A stretch of DNA of 64,000 nucleotides from Chryseobacterium echinoideorum (GCF_007474535.1 NZ_VKNW01000005.1:248001-312000); one strand, 5' to 3'. Shown: positions 8,178 through 17,086, counted from the stretch's first letter. A program made the numbers and translations. The notes: a model not told the origin generated them from the letters alone.

Positions 8178-8958
8178 GTGCTTTAATAGAATAAACCATC
8201 GGAATTCTGTTCCCAAATTTTTTGGTGCGCCATTTTCCTTTTTCAAATTCTTCAATATCCTTGAAACATGGATAAGGAGACCAGTCGAACTCTTTAAAAT
8301 TTTGAATTTCTATATTTTTACTGATTAAATTCTGCAAAACTTCAGATAAAGAATGATTCCACATCACATAATCCTGAACAATGTCTGCTGAAAAATCTGC
8401 GTAGGTCCCTTCATAGGTCTCTGAGATTGGTTTTTCATTAAAATAATTATAAGATACTTCTGTAAAATCATCATCGTACATCCAAACGACAGGATGAAAC
8501 TCAGCCATGATAAAATATCCGTCTGGTTTCAAAAAGTGTGAAACTACATTTGCCCATTTTTCAAGATCAGGAAGCCAGCCAATGGTTCCATAACTGGTAA
8601 AAACAATATCAAATTTTTTATTTAAAACATTTGGTAGATTGTAAATATCAGAACAAATAAATTCAACCTTTTCTTTACATTTTTCAGCCAGACTTATTCC
8701 CGCCTCAATGGCTTTATCGGAAAGATCTACCGCGGTCACTTTTGCTCCCATTCTTGAAAGTGAAATAGAATCCTGTCCGAAATGGCATTGAAGATGTAAA
8801 ACTGATTTACCGTTAAGATCACCCAACAGTTCCAGTTCTATAGGATTTAAAGAAGTACGTCCTTTTATAAACTCACCAACAAAATAAAAATCAGATTGAA
8901 GATGTGTTTCTACTTTGGCATTCCATGAGTTTTTGTTGATCTCTAGATAATTTTCCAT
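8161..8958 (-). CDS. Class I SAM-dependent methyltransferase
   Basis: A 265-residue class I methyltransferase, UbiE/Methyltransf_11 type. The SAM site is visible as SVLHLQCHFGQDSISLSR (motif I; CHFGQ where DxGxG is commoner), an acidic end of strand 2 at AVDLSDKAI, and FTSYGTIGWLPD around motif IV. The substrate is unknown. Orthologues are often annotated only as methyltransferases. It is a single-gene unit between the YtxH-like protein and the B12 uptake operon, transcribed away from the latter. Confidence 0.8.
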   Translation of the reverse strand: MENYLEINKNSWNAKVETHLQSDFYFVGEFIKGRTSLNPIELELLGDLNGKSVLHLQCHFGQDSISLSRMGAKVTAVDLSDKAIEAGISLAEKCKEKVEFICSDIYNLPNVLNKKFDIVFTSYGTIGWLPDLEKWANVVSHFLKPDGYFIMAEFHPVVWMYDDDFTEVSYNYFNEKPISETYEGTYADFSADIVQDYVMWNHSLSEVLQNLISKNIEIQNFKEFDWSPYPCFKDIEEFEKGKWRTKKFGNRIPMVYSIKAQKKPS

Positions 8959-9152
8959 AGGTGTTTATTTAATTCTTCAAAATTTAATTTGATTAGAACG
9001 AGTATTAAAATATTTACTGTTATTAATCATGCTATTTAACTTAACGCAAAATAAGCAATTATGATCAATCATTATTAAAATCATAAATTTAATAATGATT
9101 CTTGATTTAAGTTTGATGACTAAAAAACTCTTTGATGTCTGAAGTGCTCCAT

Positions 9153-9182
9153 TTGTCAGATTCATTTAAAAACTTATCTTTG
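9153..9182 (+). promoter_or_regulatory. Promoter of the cobalamin riboswitch-btuB operon
   Basis: TTG at 9153-9155, 19 bases, then TATCTTTG at 9175-9182: an exact fit to the Bacteroidota sigma-ABfr promoter. The predicted start is near 9188, just before the riboswitch. Confidence 0.8.
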
Positions 9183-9189
9183 CAAAAAA

Positions 9190-9377
9190 TTTTGGTTTCC
9201 AAGAGATTGGAACTAAGAGGGAATTGGGTGAAAATCCCAAACTGTCCCCGCAACTGTAAATCGTACAAAAATTTTCTGTAAAAACCACTGTGAACAACGG
9301 GAAGGTGCAGAAAAACGAAAGTCAGGAGACCTGCCAGAATTTAAACATAAAAAAAATTGCTTTCGGAGGAAAGGCAA
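9190..9377 (+). promoter_or_regulatory. Cobalamin (vitamin B12) riboswitch
   Basis: Conserved aptamer elements appear in order: AAGAGGGAAT, GGGTGAAAATCCC, CTGTCCCCGCAACTGTAA, and the B12 box GAAAGTCAGGAGACCTGCC at 9317-9335. Downstream, TTGCTTTC (9357-9364) can pair with GAAAGGCAA (9369-9377), leaving a GGAG purine motif in the loop just before the btuB start, so control at translation initiation is plausible. There is no T-rich terminator before the gene. Adenosylcobalamin binding should reduce expression of the receptor. Confidence 0.93.
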
Positions 9378-9384
9378 ATGTATT

Positions 9385-11214
9385 ATGAGTTTAAAGAAAT
9401 CATTCGTTCTCGTTTCTGCGTTTTTCTGTTTAGACCTGTATTTCGGTCAGGAAACCCCAATTGATACGGTTTACATTTTTGATAACCAAATGAAAAAGGC
9501 TAAACTTTTTCATGAGGTTACTACTTTAAGTGCATCAGATATTCAAAAAAATTCTTCCAATTTATCTGAAGTTTTAAGGTTTCAGTCTCCCGTTTACATT
9601 AAAGAAAATGGTCGTGGAGCTGTTTCTTCACCTTCATTCAGAGGAACGACTGCACAGCAGACTGCTTTTGTATGGAACGGGATCAACATTAATTCTCAGT
9701 TTCTCGGACAAGGGGATGTAAATAATATTGCACTTTTCGGATATGACCAAATGGAAATAAAATCCGGCGGCGGAAGTGTCATTTACGGAAGTGGTGCTAT
9801 TGGAGGAAGTATTCACCTAAATAATGAACTGAACTTTAACAAAGGTTTTCACGGAATAATTCATACTGAAGCTGGTTCGTTTAACACCTACAATAATTTA
9901 GCAAAAGGATCTTTCAGCAATGATCGTTTCAGTTTTAAAGTTTCCGGTAATTATCTGATCAGTGAAAACAATTATCAGGTGGAGGAAGAAAATTACATCA
10001 ACCGAAACGGAAAATTTTACAATACTACTTTCAACCTCGGAACTTCATACAGGATTTCAAGAAAAAATATAATCTCTTGGCAAAGCCAATGGTATGACGC
10101 TGTACAAAATTATCCTGTTTTTGAAAATAAAGGAAACCGTACAAAGTATGAATCGCAGACTATTAGAAGTTTGCTCGCCTGGGATTTCAATCATAAAAAA
10201 ACATCCAACAGCCTGAAAGCAGCTTACACGGAAGAAAATTTCCAGTATTTCGGGATTGAAAAAGCTCAGAAAACCAGCGGAGGAAAAGGTAAAAATTATA
10301 TTATAAAAAATGATTTTAATTTCTTTATCATTCCAAAATTGAATCTTAATATCATTGGAGAATTTCAGCATAACGAAGGGGAAGGATATAAATCCGGAAT
10401 TGGTGATGTAAGTAGAAATATTGGCTCTGCTGCAGGGTTATTAAGATATTTCGCTTCGCCTACACTTTCTTTTGAAGCCGGGGTAAAACAGGATTTTGTA
10501 GAAGATATAGATTCACCGTTTTTGTATTCTTTTTCAGGGAAATGGAATACGAACAAATGGTATAGCCTTACACTTAATTTTTCAAGAAATTTCAGATTTC
10601 CATCATTTAATGACTTATACTGGGAACCAGGCGGAAATCTCAACCTGAAACCAGAAACCTCTATCCAAACAGATATGACTCATGAGTTTAAAGTCTCAGA
10701 TTTCACGTTGAAAGTGAGTCCTTATTACATGAAAATCGACCAAATGATCCGTTGGCTTCCAACACCTTTTGGCTACTGGTCTGCATTTAACACCAGAAAG
10801 GTAGAATCTTACGGTTTAGAATCACAATTGACGTATCAAAAAAAACTGAATCATCATCAATTGAGATTAGCCGCAGGTTATGTCTACGCAAAATCTACTG
10901 ATATGGAAACACAGAACCAGCTCATGTATGTCCCGCTGCATAAGCTTTCTGCCAATATAGATTATGAATATGATGTTGTAAAAATATATGCACAGGGATT
11001 ATTTAACGGGCTGACTTATACTACTTCTGATGAAAGTAAAAAATATGCGATCTATCCGTATTTTGTGATGAACGCAGGAGCTTCGGCAACCATAGCAAAA
11101 AAATACACTATAGGATTAAGAGTGAATAACATTACTAATACAGTTTACGAAACGGTAGCATTTTACTTCATGCCTAAAAGAAATTACAGTATTTATGCAA
11201 GCATTAACTTTTAA
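9385..11214 (+). CDS. btuB: TonB-dependent cobalamin receptor (BtuB-like)
   Basis: A 609-residue outer-membrane receptor: Sec signal ending near YFGQ, a likely TonB-box region (ETPIDTVYIF), a plug domain (about 45-150, with PSFRGTTAQQTAFVWNG and GSGAIGGSIHL), then a 22-strand barrel ending in the aromatic YSIYASINF. The size matches BtuB (about 600) and is smaller than SusC or siderophore receptors. The B12 riboswitch upstream and the BtuG-like lipoprotein downstream make cobalamin or a cobamide the probable substrate. The start at 9385 fits the signal peptide; an ATG at 9378 is out of frame. Confidence 0.88.
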   Translation: MSLKKSFVLVSAFFCLDLYFGQETPIDTVYIFDNQMKKAKLFHEVTTLSASDIQKNSSNLSEVLRFQSPVYIKENGRGAVSSPSFRGTTAQQTAFVWNGININSQFLGQGDVNNIALFGYDQMEIKSGGGSVIYGSGAIGGSIHLNNELNFNKGFHGIIHTEAGSFNTYNNLAKGSFSNDRFSFKVSGNYLISENNYQVEEENYINRNGKFYNTTFNLGTSYRISRKNIISWQSQWYDAVQNYPVFENKGNRTKYESQTIRSLLAWDFNHKKTSNSLKAAYTEENFQYFGIEKAQKTSGGKGKNYIIKNDFNFFIIPKLNLNIIGEFQHNEGEGYKSGIGDVSRNIGSAAGLLRYFASPTLSFEAGVKQDFVEDIDSPFLYSFSGKWNTNKWYSLTLNFSRNFRFPSFNDLYWEPGGNLNLKPETSIQTDMTHEFKVSDFTLKVSPYYMKIDQMIRWLPTPFGYWSAFNTRKVESYGLESQLTYQKKLNHHQLRLAAGYVYAKSTDMETQNQLMYVPLHKLSANIDYEYDVVKIYAQGLFNGLTYTTSDESKKYAIYPYFVMNAGASATIAKKYTIGLRVNNITNTVYETVAFYFMPKRNYSIYASINF

Positions 11215-11235
11215 AAACAATTAAAATATATACTT

Positions 11236-12276
11236 ATGAAATTCAACAGATTACTACAAATTATTTTCGGATTTGTATTGCTATTTTCACTTTCATGTAC
11301 TTCAGAATATGAGGAAATTATTCCTGAAGCTACTTACGAAAACGGATATTTCATTACCAATGAAGGAAATTTCGGACAGCCCAATGCAGAAGTAAGCTTT
11401 ATTACGAAGGATCTTAATGTGCTGCAAAACGATTTATACAAAGCCAACAATAATAATGAAAATCTAGGTGATGTTCTTCAGACGATGGTAATCAGCGGAG
11501 ACAAAGCATTTTTATTATTAAATAATTCCAACAAAATTCAGGTAGTTAACCGTTATACATTCAAAAAAATTGGAACTATTACAAATGAGATCAACCAGCC
11601 TCGTTATATGGCAATTGCCAATAATATGCTGTATGTTTCTAATGACCAGTATATGGGAGCGAAATATGTAAGTGTTTATAAAACTTCCGATTTTTCCTTA
11701 GTGAAAAAAATTCCGTTCTCTGATACCGCAGAAAGAGTTGTATCAGCAGGTGGAAGTATTTTTGTGCAAAATGCTACTTATGGTTTTGGGAATACCCTTA
11801 CTAAAATAAATACTACAACCAATGAAATTGACGGCACACCTATCTCTGTACCTAATGGAAATATCAATAAAACAATTGCTTACAACAACAATGTATATGT
11901 AATTGCAGAAGGAGCTGCCAGCTCATTTCTTTATGAAATTTCTCCTGCAGGAAGTATTACAAAGAATATTACGTTAAACATTCCCAACGCAACCAATCTG
12001 CAGATTGAAAGTGGAAAATTTTTCTTCAGTTCAGCAAACAAAATCTATTCTATGAATATGAATGCGACAGCTGCTCCTACTGCTCCAATTATCACAGCAG
12101 TTGATGGCGGACAATATTACACTTTGTACGGCTTCAATGTTATGGATGGAAGAATTTTCACGTCTGATGTAAAAGGATTTTCTCAGGTAAGTGAAATGAG
12201 TGTCTATACAACTTCAGGAACTTTGATCAAGAAATTTACTGTAGGAATGGGTGCAAACGGAGTTTACTCTAACTAG
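11236..12276 (+). CDS. btuG: BtuG-like surface lipoprotein, YncE/DUF5074 beta-propeller
   Basis: A 346-residue lipoprotein (signal ending LFSLSC, lipid Cys near residue 21) made of repeated blade-like segments such as YFITNEGNFGQPNAEV, YMAIANNMLYVSND and NKTIAYNNNVYVIAEG, as in YncE/DUF5074 beta-propellers. BtuG of Bacteroides thetaiotaomicron is such a propeller: a surface lipoprotein that binds cobalamin very tightly and hands it to BtuB. This gene lies 21 bases after the receptor under the same riboswitch, so a BtuG role is strongly suggested by context. Sequence identity to BtuG was not measured. No BtuCDF genes follow, so inner-membrane transport must be encoded elsewhere. Confidence 0.75.
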   Translation: MKFNRLLQIIFGFVLLFSLSCTSEYEEIIPEATYENGYFITNEGNFGQPNAEVSFITKDLNVLQNDLYKANNNNENLGDVLQTMVISGDKAFLLLNNSNKIQVVNRYTFKKIGTITNEINQPRYMAIANNMLYVSNDQYMGAKYVSVYKTSDFSLVKKIPFSDTAERVVSAGGSIFVQNATYGFGNTLTKINTTTNEIDGTPISVPNGNINKTIAYNNNVYVIAEGAASSFLYEISPAGSITKNITLNIPNATNLQIESGKFFFSSANKIYSMNMNATAAPTAPIITAVDGGQYYTLYGFNVMDGRIFTSDVKGFSQVSEMSVYTTSGTLIKKFTVGMGANGVYSN

Positions 12277-12295
12277 TTACCAATCACTTTTAATA

Positions 12296-12328
12296 AACTT
12301 CGGCGGCATCAAAGATGCCGCCGAAGTT
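12296..12328. terminator. Bidirectional hairpin terminator with GGCGGCATC core (copy 2)
   Basis: Stem of 15 bp with loop AAA, located between btuG and the converging CCA-adding enzyme gene. The 12-base arms TTCGGCGGCATC and GATGCCGCCGAA are identical to those of the hairpin at 3126-3166. Confidence 0.75.
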
Positions 12329-12350
12329 ATATTATTTTATCATTAAAAAT

Positions 12351-13772
12351 TTAAACCACCTTCAACCCGAGCTTTTCGGCCTCTGAAATCACAAAGTTCT
12401 TAGCTTCTTCGCTGTCATTGGCAATTTCACCTTCCAGAATAGCTTCCTTTACTTTTTCTTTTAAAATACCTATTTCACGACCCGGCTGTAAATTAAACAT
12501 CGTCATAATTTCTTCTCCTGAAATAGGCGGCTGAAAATTCCTTACCTGATCTTTTTCTTCCACCTCTTTTATTTTTACTGCAACGTATTCAAAATTCTTT
12601 TTAAATTTTTCCTGCTTTCTGGAGTTTTTGGTGGTAATATCAGCTTTGCAAAGCGTAAAAAGATCTTCTATATCTTCACCCGCATCAAAAAGCAGTCTTC
12701 TCAATGCAGAATCTGAGGCATCATCAGTAATCAAAGCGATGGGTCTTGATGAAAGCTTAACCATTTTCTGAACATACTTCATATCACTTCCCAATGGCAA
12801 CTTTAACCGCTGGAAAAGATGTTTCACCATTTTCGAACCTAAAAACTCGTGTCCGTGAAAAGTCCAACCTGTTCCTTCCACAAACTTTTTGGTAGGAGCT
12901 TTTCCTATGTCGTGCAGCAAGGCAGACCATCGAAGCCACAGATTATCGGTATTTTCAGAAATATTATCTACGACTTCCAGAGTGTGATAAAAATTGTCTT
13001 TATGGGTTTGTCCTTCTACTTCTTCCACCCCTTTCAAATCAATCAGCTCAGGAATAATAAGTTTCATTAAACCTACTTCTGCCATCAGTTTGAGTCCGAC
13101 TGAAGGTTTTCCGGAAAGCATAATTTTATTAAATTCAACCATAATTCTTTCCGTAGAAACAATTTTGATTCTTTCTGCTTCCTTTTTGATCGCATTCAAG
13201 GAATTTTCTTCAATCTGAAAATCCAAAGTTGATGCAAACCGAATTGCCCTCATCATTCTGAGCGGATCATCCGAATACGTCTGTTCTGGTTCAAGCGGTG
13301 TTTTCAAAATTCCTTTTTCCAAATCTTCCATTCCATTAAAAGGATCAATCAATTCTCCAAAATTATCCTGATTAAGGGAAATTGCCATTGCGTTGATTGT
13401 AAAATCACGCCTTTTCTGGTCATCCTCAATAGTGCCTCCTTCCACTTCTGGTTTACGGCTGTTTTCAGTATAACTTTCTTTCCTTGCACCCACAAATTCA
13501 AGTTCCAAATCTTTATAACGGATCATGGCTGTTCCGTAGGTTTTAAAAACAGAAACCTTCATTTTAGGATCAATTTCTTTTCCTACATTTTGGGCAAGTG
13601 CAATTCCGCTCTGCTCGGTCACAAAATCAATATCGGTAGAAGCTTTTCTTTTCATAAGCAGATCACGAACATATCCTCCGACAATATAAACCGATTGATT
13701 GTTTCGTGATGCAGCTTGAGAAATGAGCTTAAAAAGGGTAAGATTTTTATTTTGAGCAAGATTGATGAACAT
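12351..13772 (-). CDS. cca: CCA tRNA nucleotidyltransferase / poly(A) polymerase family, with HD domain
   Basis: A 473-residue class II nucleotidyltransferase. The head has YIVGGYVRDLLM and TDIDFV (G-x-V-R and DxD catalytic motif), followed by KRRDFTINAMA (motif B-like) and DDPLRMMRAIRFAS. A middle HD domain shows HDIGKAPTKK and FHGHEFLG, as in bacterial CCA-adding enzymes with phosphohydrolase activity. The likely role is building or repairing the 3' CCA end of tRNA. The length fits the HD-containing subfamily. A good promoter lies about 130 bases upstream. Confidence 0.9.
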   Translation of the reverse strand: MFINLAQNKNLTLFKLISQAASRNNQSVYIVGGYVRDLLMKRKASTDIDFVTEQSGIALAQNVGKEIDPKMKVSVFKTYGTAMIRYKDLELEFVGARKESYTENSRKPEVEGGTIEDDQKRRDFTINAMAISLNQDNFGELIDPFNGMEDLEKGILKTPLEPEQTYSDDPLRMMRAIRFASTLDFQIEENSLNAIKKEAERIKIVSTERIMVEFNKIMLSGKPSVGLKLMAEVGLMKLIIPELIDLKGVEEVEGQTHKDNFYHTLEVVDNISENTDNLWLRWSALLHDIGKAPTKKFVEGTGWTFHGHEFLGSKMVKHLFQRLKLPLGSDMKYVQKMVKLSSRPIALITDDASDSALRRLLFDAGEDIEDLFTLCKADITTKNSRKQEKFKKNFEYVAVKIKEVEEKDQVRNFQPPISGEEIMTMFNLQPGREIGILKEKVKEAILEGEIANDSEEAKNFVISEAEKLGLKVV

Positions 13773-13907
13773 TTTTTTTGGATGTTAAATTTTTGATTGA
13801 AGACATAGACTTCAAATTATCTTATTTTGAAAGATTTGTCTAAATATGAACCATTAAGAAATCAAACAATAGTTTTTTATTCAAGTTTCATAATGGCTGT
13901 AGAGTGG

Positions 13908-13938
13908 CAAAGATAACCATTTGAGGCAAAAACCACAA
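13908..13938 (-). promoter_or_regulatory. Promoter of the CCA-adding enzyme gene
   Basis: Read on the minus strand: TTG (13936-13938), 20 bases, TATCTTTG (13908-13915). It would give a leader of roughly 130 bases before the start at 13772; no structure was recognised in that leader. Confidence 0.6.
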
Positions 13939-13983
13939 AAGACAGCTAACTATTGAATCGTGAAAATTTCCGTAACAAATTGA

Positions 13984-14532
13984 TTATTCCCTTAAAACTT
14001 TGATGCGGTTATCATTCCAGATTTTTATAACAGATGATCCTGAATATTTTGAAACTTTTTCTCTGTCTTCTTCTACGGCATAATCTACCATCCCAATCAT
14101 TTCGGGAGAAATATCAGAAAATTTCAAAGGACTTTTATCTCCGCTGAAATTCGCAGAAGTAGAAACCAAAGGTTTGTTGAGCCTGGAAATCAGTTTTTTA
14201 CAGAAATCATTTTTTACGAGACGAATTCCAATGCTTCCGTCTTCTGCCAGAAGTTCTTCGGGCAAGCCTTTCGGATTTTCGTAAACGATGGTCACGGGTT
14301 TTTCACTCAGATCAATAATTTCCCAAGCCATTTCCGGAACATCTACCAAGTTCTGCAATCGTTTTTCTGATTCTACCAGAATGATCATTGATTTATTTCT
14401 TTCCCTTTTTTTTATATCAAAAATCTTATTGATTGCATCAACATTTGTCGCATCGCATCCAATTCCCCAAATAGTATCTGTAGGATAAAGTATGGTGCCG
14501 CCTGATTGAAGTATTTTTATAATTTGTTCCAT
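13984..14532 (-). CDS. tsaC: L-threonylcarbamoyladenylate synthase (TsaC/YrdC/Sua5)
   Basis: A 182-residue YrdC-domain protein that makes threonylcarbamoyl-AMP for the t6A37 modification of tRNAs. Typical segments are GGTILYPTDTIWGIGCDA, IFDIKKRERNKSM, and the RLVKNDFCKKLI...STSANFSG part of the nucleotide pocket. It has the short TsaC form, without the Sua5 C-terminal domain. It lies between hemB and cca on the same strand, all housekeeping genes. Confidence 0.9.
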   Translation of the reverse strand: MEQIIKILQSGGTILYPTDTIWGIGCDATNVDAINKIFDIKKRERNKSMIILVESEKRLQNLVDVPEMAWEIIDLSEKPVTIVYENPKGLPEELLAEDGSIGIRLVKNDFCKKLISRLNKPLVSTSANFSGDKSPLKFSDISPEMIGMVDYAVEEDREKVSKYSGSSVIKIWNDNRIKVLRE

Positions 14533-14563
14533 GAAGTTCTTTTGTCGTAAATGATAGCAAATT

Positions 14564-14592
14564 AAATCCCTAGAAAAAAACCAGGGATTTTA
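14564..14592 (-). terminator. Hairpin terminator after hemB
   Basis: AAATCCCT / AGGGATTT arms around an A-rich loop, between the end of hemB and the start of tsaC, with T-rich flanks on the minus strand. Confidence 0.5.
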
Positions 14593-14604
14593 ATGTTTTA
14601 ATGA

Positions 14605-15594
14605 TTACTGATTTAAAATCATTGCTGCTTCCTTTGCAGCGTATGTAAAAATCATATCAGCTCCAGCTCTTTTAAAGCATGTTAAACTTTCAATAATTGC
14701 CTTATCATTATCAAGCCAGCCATTTTGGGCAGCCGCCTTTAGCATGGCATATTCTCCGCTTACGTTATAAACCGCAATAGGCAAGTCAATCGCTTCACGA
14801 ACTTTTGAAACAATATCCAGATACGGAAGTCCTGGTTTGATCATGATAATATCTGCTCCCTCTTCCACATCTTTGAAAACTTCATTGAGAGCTTCACGGG
14901 AATTGTGAAAATCCATCTGATATGTTTTTTTATCCTTAGGGATTTCCATAGTATCTTTCGGAGCACTGTCTAAAGCACTTCTGAAAGGTCCGTAAAAAGA
15001 ACTGGCATATTTTGCAGCATAGCTTAAAATGCCAACATCCTGAAAACCGCTTTCTTCCAAAGCTTCACGGATAATCATAACTCTGCCGTCCATCATATCA
15101 CTCGGTGCTACAATGTCAGCTCCAGCTTCTGCCTGCGAAACTGCCATTTTTGCCAGGGCATCGTTGGTAGCATCGTTTACAATTTTTCCGTTTTCTATGA
15201 TTCCGTCATGACCATAAATAGAATAAGGATCTAAAGCAACATCGGGCATTACAATCATATCGGGAACAGCGTCTTTAATAGCTTTGATGGTATTCTGCAT
15301 CAGCCCGTTTTTATTCCAGGCTTCTTTTCCGGTATTGTCTTTAAGGTTTTCAGAAACTTTCATATAAAGATTGACGGCTTTTACACCTAAAGAAAACAGC
15401 TCTTTGCATTCTTTCACGGTCAGATCAATACTTCTTCTGAAAATTCCCGGCATTGACGAAATGGCTTCTTGTTTATTTTCACCTTCCATCACAAAAACCG
15501 GCATTACAAAATCATTGACAGAAAGACTGCATTCTCTCACCAATCCTCTCATAGAATCGCTTACTCTCAACCTTCTGTTTCTAGAATATATCAT
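14605..15594 (-). CDS. hemB: Porphobilinogen synthase (delta-aminolevulinate dehydratase)
   Basis: A 329-residue HemB that condenses two aminolevulinate molecules into porphobilinogen in haem and cobamide synthesis. Both Schiff-base lysines are visible: Lys195 in YAAKYASSFYGPFR and Lys253 in IMIKPGLPYLD. The metal-site loop reads DVALDPYSIYGHDG (118-131), without the three cysteines of zinc enzymes, so this is the Asp-type, magnesium-dependent form. It starts with the usual RNRRLR segment. It is divergent from a small T9SS-tail gene. Confidence 0.95.
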   Translation of the reverse strand: MIYSRNRRLRVSDSMRGLVRECSLSVNDFVMPVFVMEGENKQEAISSMPGIFRRSIDLTVKECKELFSLGVKAVNLYMKVSENLKDNTGKEAWNKNGLMQNTIKAIKDAVPDMIVMPDVALDPYSIYGHDGIIENGKIVNDATNDALAKMAVSQAEAGADIVAPSDMMDGRVMIIREALEESGFQDVGILSYAAKYASSFYGPFRSALDSAPKDTMEIPKDKKTYQMDFHNSREALNEVFKDVEEGADIIMIKPGLPYLDIVSKVREAIDLPIAVYNVSGEYAMLKAAAQNGWLDNDKAIIESLTCFKRAGADMIFTYAAKEAAMILNQ

Positions 15595-15623
15595 TTTTGG
15601 AATACTTTTTGAATAATTTATTG

Positions 15624-15631
15624 CAAATTTA
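15624..15631 (-). promoter_or_regulatory. -7 box TAAATTTG for hemB
   Basis: Minus-strand TAAATTTG, 29 bases before the hemB start codon. The nearest TTG (15644-15646) is too close to count as a proper -33 element. Confidence 0.4.
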
Positions 15632-15653
15632 ATACAACTTGAGCAAAAAACTG

Positions 15654-15684
15654 TTGCATTGTATTGTAGAATATATTATTTTTG
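15654..15684 (+). promoter_or_regulatory. Promoter of the small T9SS-tail gene
   Basis: TTG (15654-15656), 20 bases, TATTTTTG (15677-15684), then 29 bases to the ATG at 15714. A good Bacteroidota promoter. Confidence 0.65.
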
Positions 15685-15713
15685 TTAGTAATATGTAAGC
15701 AAATTATTCATTG

Positions 15714-16064
15714 ATGAGAAAATTTTTACTTTTAATTATATTAATCACCGCTTCTGTCGCTTTTTCTGACGGTGCAAAAGCTCAAACAAGAGAACCTTCG
15801 TCGTTTTCTCAAAAGTCTGATGATGGGGTGTTAACCGCATATCCTAATCCGGCAAAAGATTTTCTGATGGTGAAAGCCAAAGATTCTTCTTTAAAAATTA
15901 AAAATGTGAGCTTCTACTCTATTTTGGGAACGCAGGTTGCAAGTTACAATGTCAACAGCAATAGTGCAGAGATTAATATCCAAAGACTGAAGCCTGGGAA
16001 ATATCTCATCAGATATATTCTGAGCGATAATACCCAAAAGGTTACTCAAATAGTTAAACAATAA
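15714..16064 (+). CDS. Small secreted protein that is little more than a T9SS type A sorting domain
   Basis: A 116-residue protein: N-terminal signal peptide (MRKFLLLIILITASVAF...AKA), a short linker of about 20 residues, then a complete type IX secretion C-terminal domain of about 75 residues. That domain starts at AYPNPAKDFLMV and runs through FYSILGTQVASY and LKPGKYLIRYI to the end. There is effectively no cargo domain. It could be a small secreted or surface-attached protein in its own right, or a remnant of a larger gene. It has its own promoter and terminator and no frame disruption, favouring a real gene. The ATG at 15714 is preferred to the TTG one codon earlier. Confidence 0.8.
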   Translation: MRKFLLLIILITASVAFSDGAKAQTREPSSFSQKSDDGVLTAYPNPAKDFLMVKAKDSSLKIKNVSFYSILGTQVASYNVNSNSAEINIQRLKPGKYLIRYILSDNTQKVTQIVKQ

Positions 16065-16069
16065 AACTT

Positions 16070-16098
16070 AAATCCTGATAATCATCAGGATTTTTTCT
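16070..16098 (+). terminator. Terminator of the small T9SS-tail gene
   Basis: Perfect 10-bp stem AAATCCTGAT / ATCAGGATTT with loop AATC, followed by a T-run. Confidence 0.8.
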
Positions 16099-16168
16099 TT
16101 TGGCAATATTTATTTTAATTATTCCGTAACTTTCGGAATATTTTTAAACTAATTGTAAAAACAATTGC

Positions 16169-17086
16169 ATGTTAAAAGCTGAACACATTACTAAAACATA
16201 CAATGCAGGAAAGAAAACTGCTTTGGATGATTTTAGCATCCACGTTCCAAACGGGAGCATTTATGGACTTCTAGGACCCAACGGAGCGGGAAAAACGTCT
16301 TTCATAAGAATCATTAATCAGATTACGCAAGCAGATTCCGGAGAAGTATCTATCAACGGACAAAAACTAAATCCTGACCACATCAAAGACATCGGCTATA
16401 TGCCTGAAGAAAGAGGTCTTTACAAAAACATGAGTGTCGGAGACCAGATTCTATATTTCGGTGAACTGAAAGGAATGAAAAAAAATGATGCCTTGAATGA
16501 AGCTAAAAAATGGTTTGAAAGACTCAACATTGATCAATGGTGGAAAAAAAAGCTATCTGAACTTTCGAAAGGTATGGCTCAAAAAATACAATTTGTAGTC
16601 ACAGTTCTTCACAGACCCCGTCTTTTGATTCTGGATGAGCCTTTTTCAGGTTTTGACCCTGTAAATGCAAATCTGATAAAAGACCAGATTATTGAACTAA
16701 AAAACAACGGCACCACTATCATTCTTTCTACACACAGAATGGAAAGTGTAGAGGAAATGTGTGATTATGTAGCACTAATCAACAATTCTAAAAAAATTAT
16801 TGACGGAAGAGTTTTTGACGTTCGCGAAAAATTTAAAAAAAATATTTTCGGAGTGATCTTATCTGATGTGAACGAGCAACAGTTTGATTATTTCAAAGAT
16901 AAATACGGTATCTTTAATATTACCAACGAAAACCAGCTTATTTCATTTGATCTAAAGAATGAAAATGATCAGAATCTTATTTTATCAGACCTCATCAATG
17001 TGGGTAAAGTAAGATCCTTTGACGAGAAAATCCCAAGCATGAACGAAGTATTTATTAATGCAGTAAGCAATCATTCTTATTTATGA
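16169..17086 (+). CDS. ABC transporter ATP-binding protein (NatA-like)
   Basis: A 305-residue ABC ATPase with Walker A GPNGAGKTS, an LSKGMAQKIQ signature, Walker B LLILDEPFSGFDP and the STHRMESVEEM switch. About 80 residues after the ATPase core resemble the DUF4162 extension found with ABC-2 exporters. It overlaps the permease start by four bases (ATGA), so the two are translationally coupled. The pair resembles Na+/drug-type NatAB exporters; the substrate cannot be deduced. Confidence 0.88.
   Translation: MLKAEHITKTYNAGKKTALDDFSIHVPNGSIYGLLGPNGAGKTSFIRIINQITQADSGEVSINGQKLNPDHIKDIGYMPEERGLYKNMSVGDQILYFGELKGMKKNDALNEAKKWFERLNIDQWWKKKLSELSKGMAQKIQFVVTVLHRPRLLILDEPFSGFDPVNANLIKDQIIELKNNGTTIILSTHRMESVEEMCDYVALINNSKKIIDGRVFDVREKFKKNIFGVILSDVNEQQFDYFKDKYGIFNITNENQLISFDLKNENDQNLILSDLINVGKVRSFDEKIPSMNEVFINAVSNHSYL

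Noticed and set aside
8977..9165. A 62-residue minus-strand frame upstream of the cobalamin riboswitch
   Set aside because: It lies across the btuB promoter, has no family resemblance and is low-complexity AT-rich sequence.
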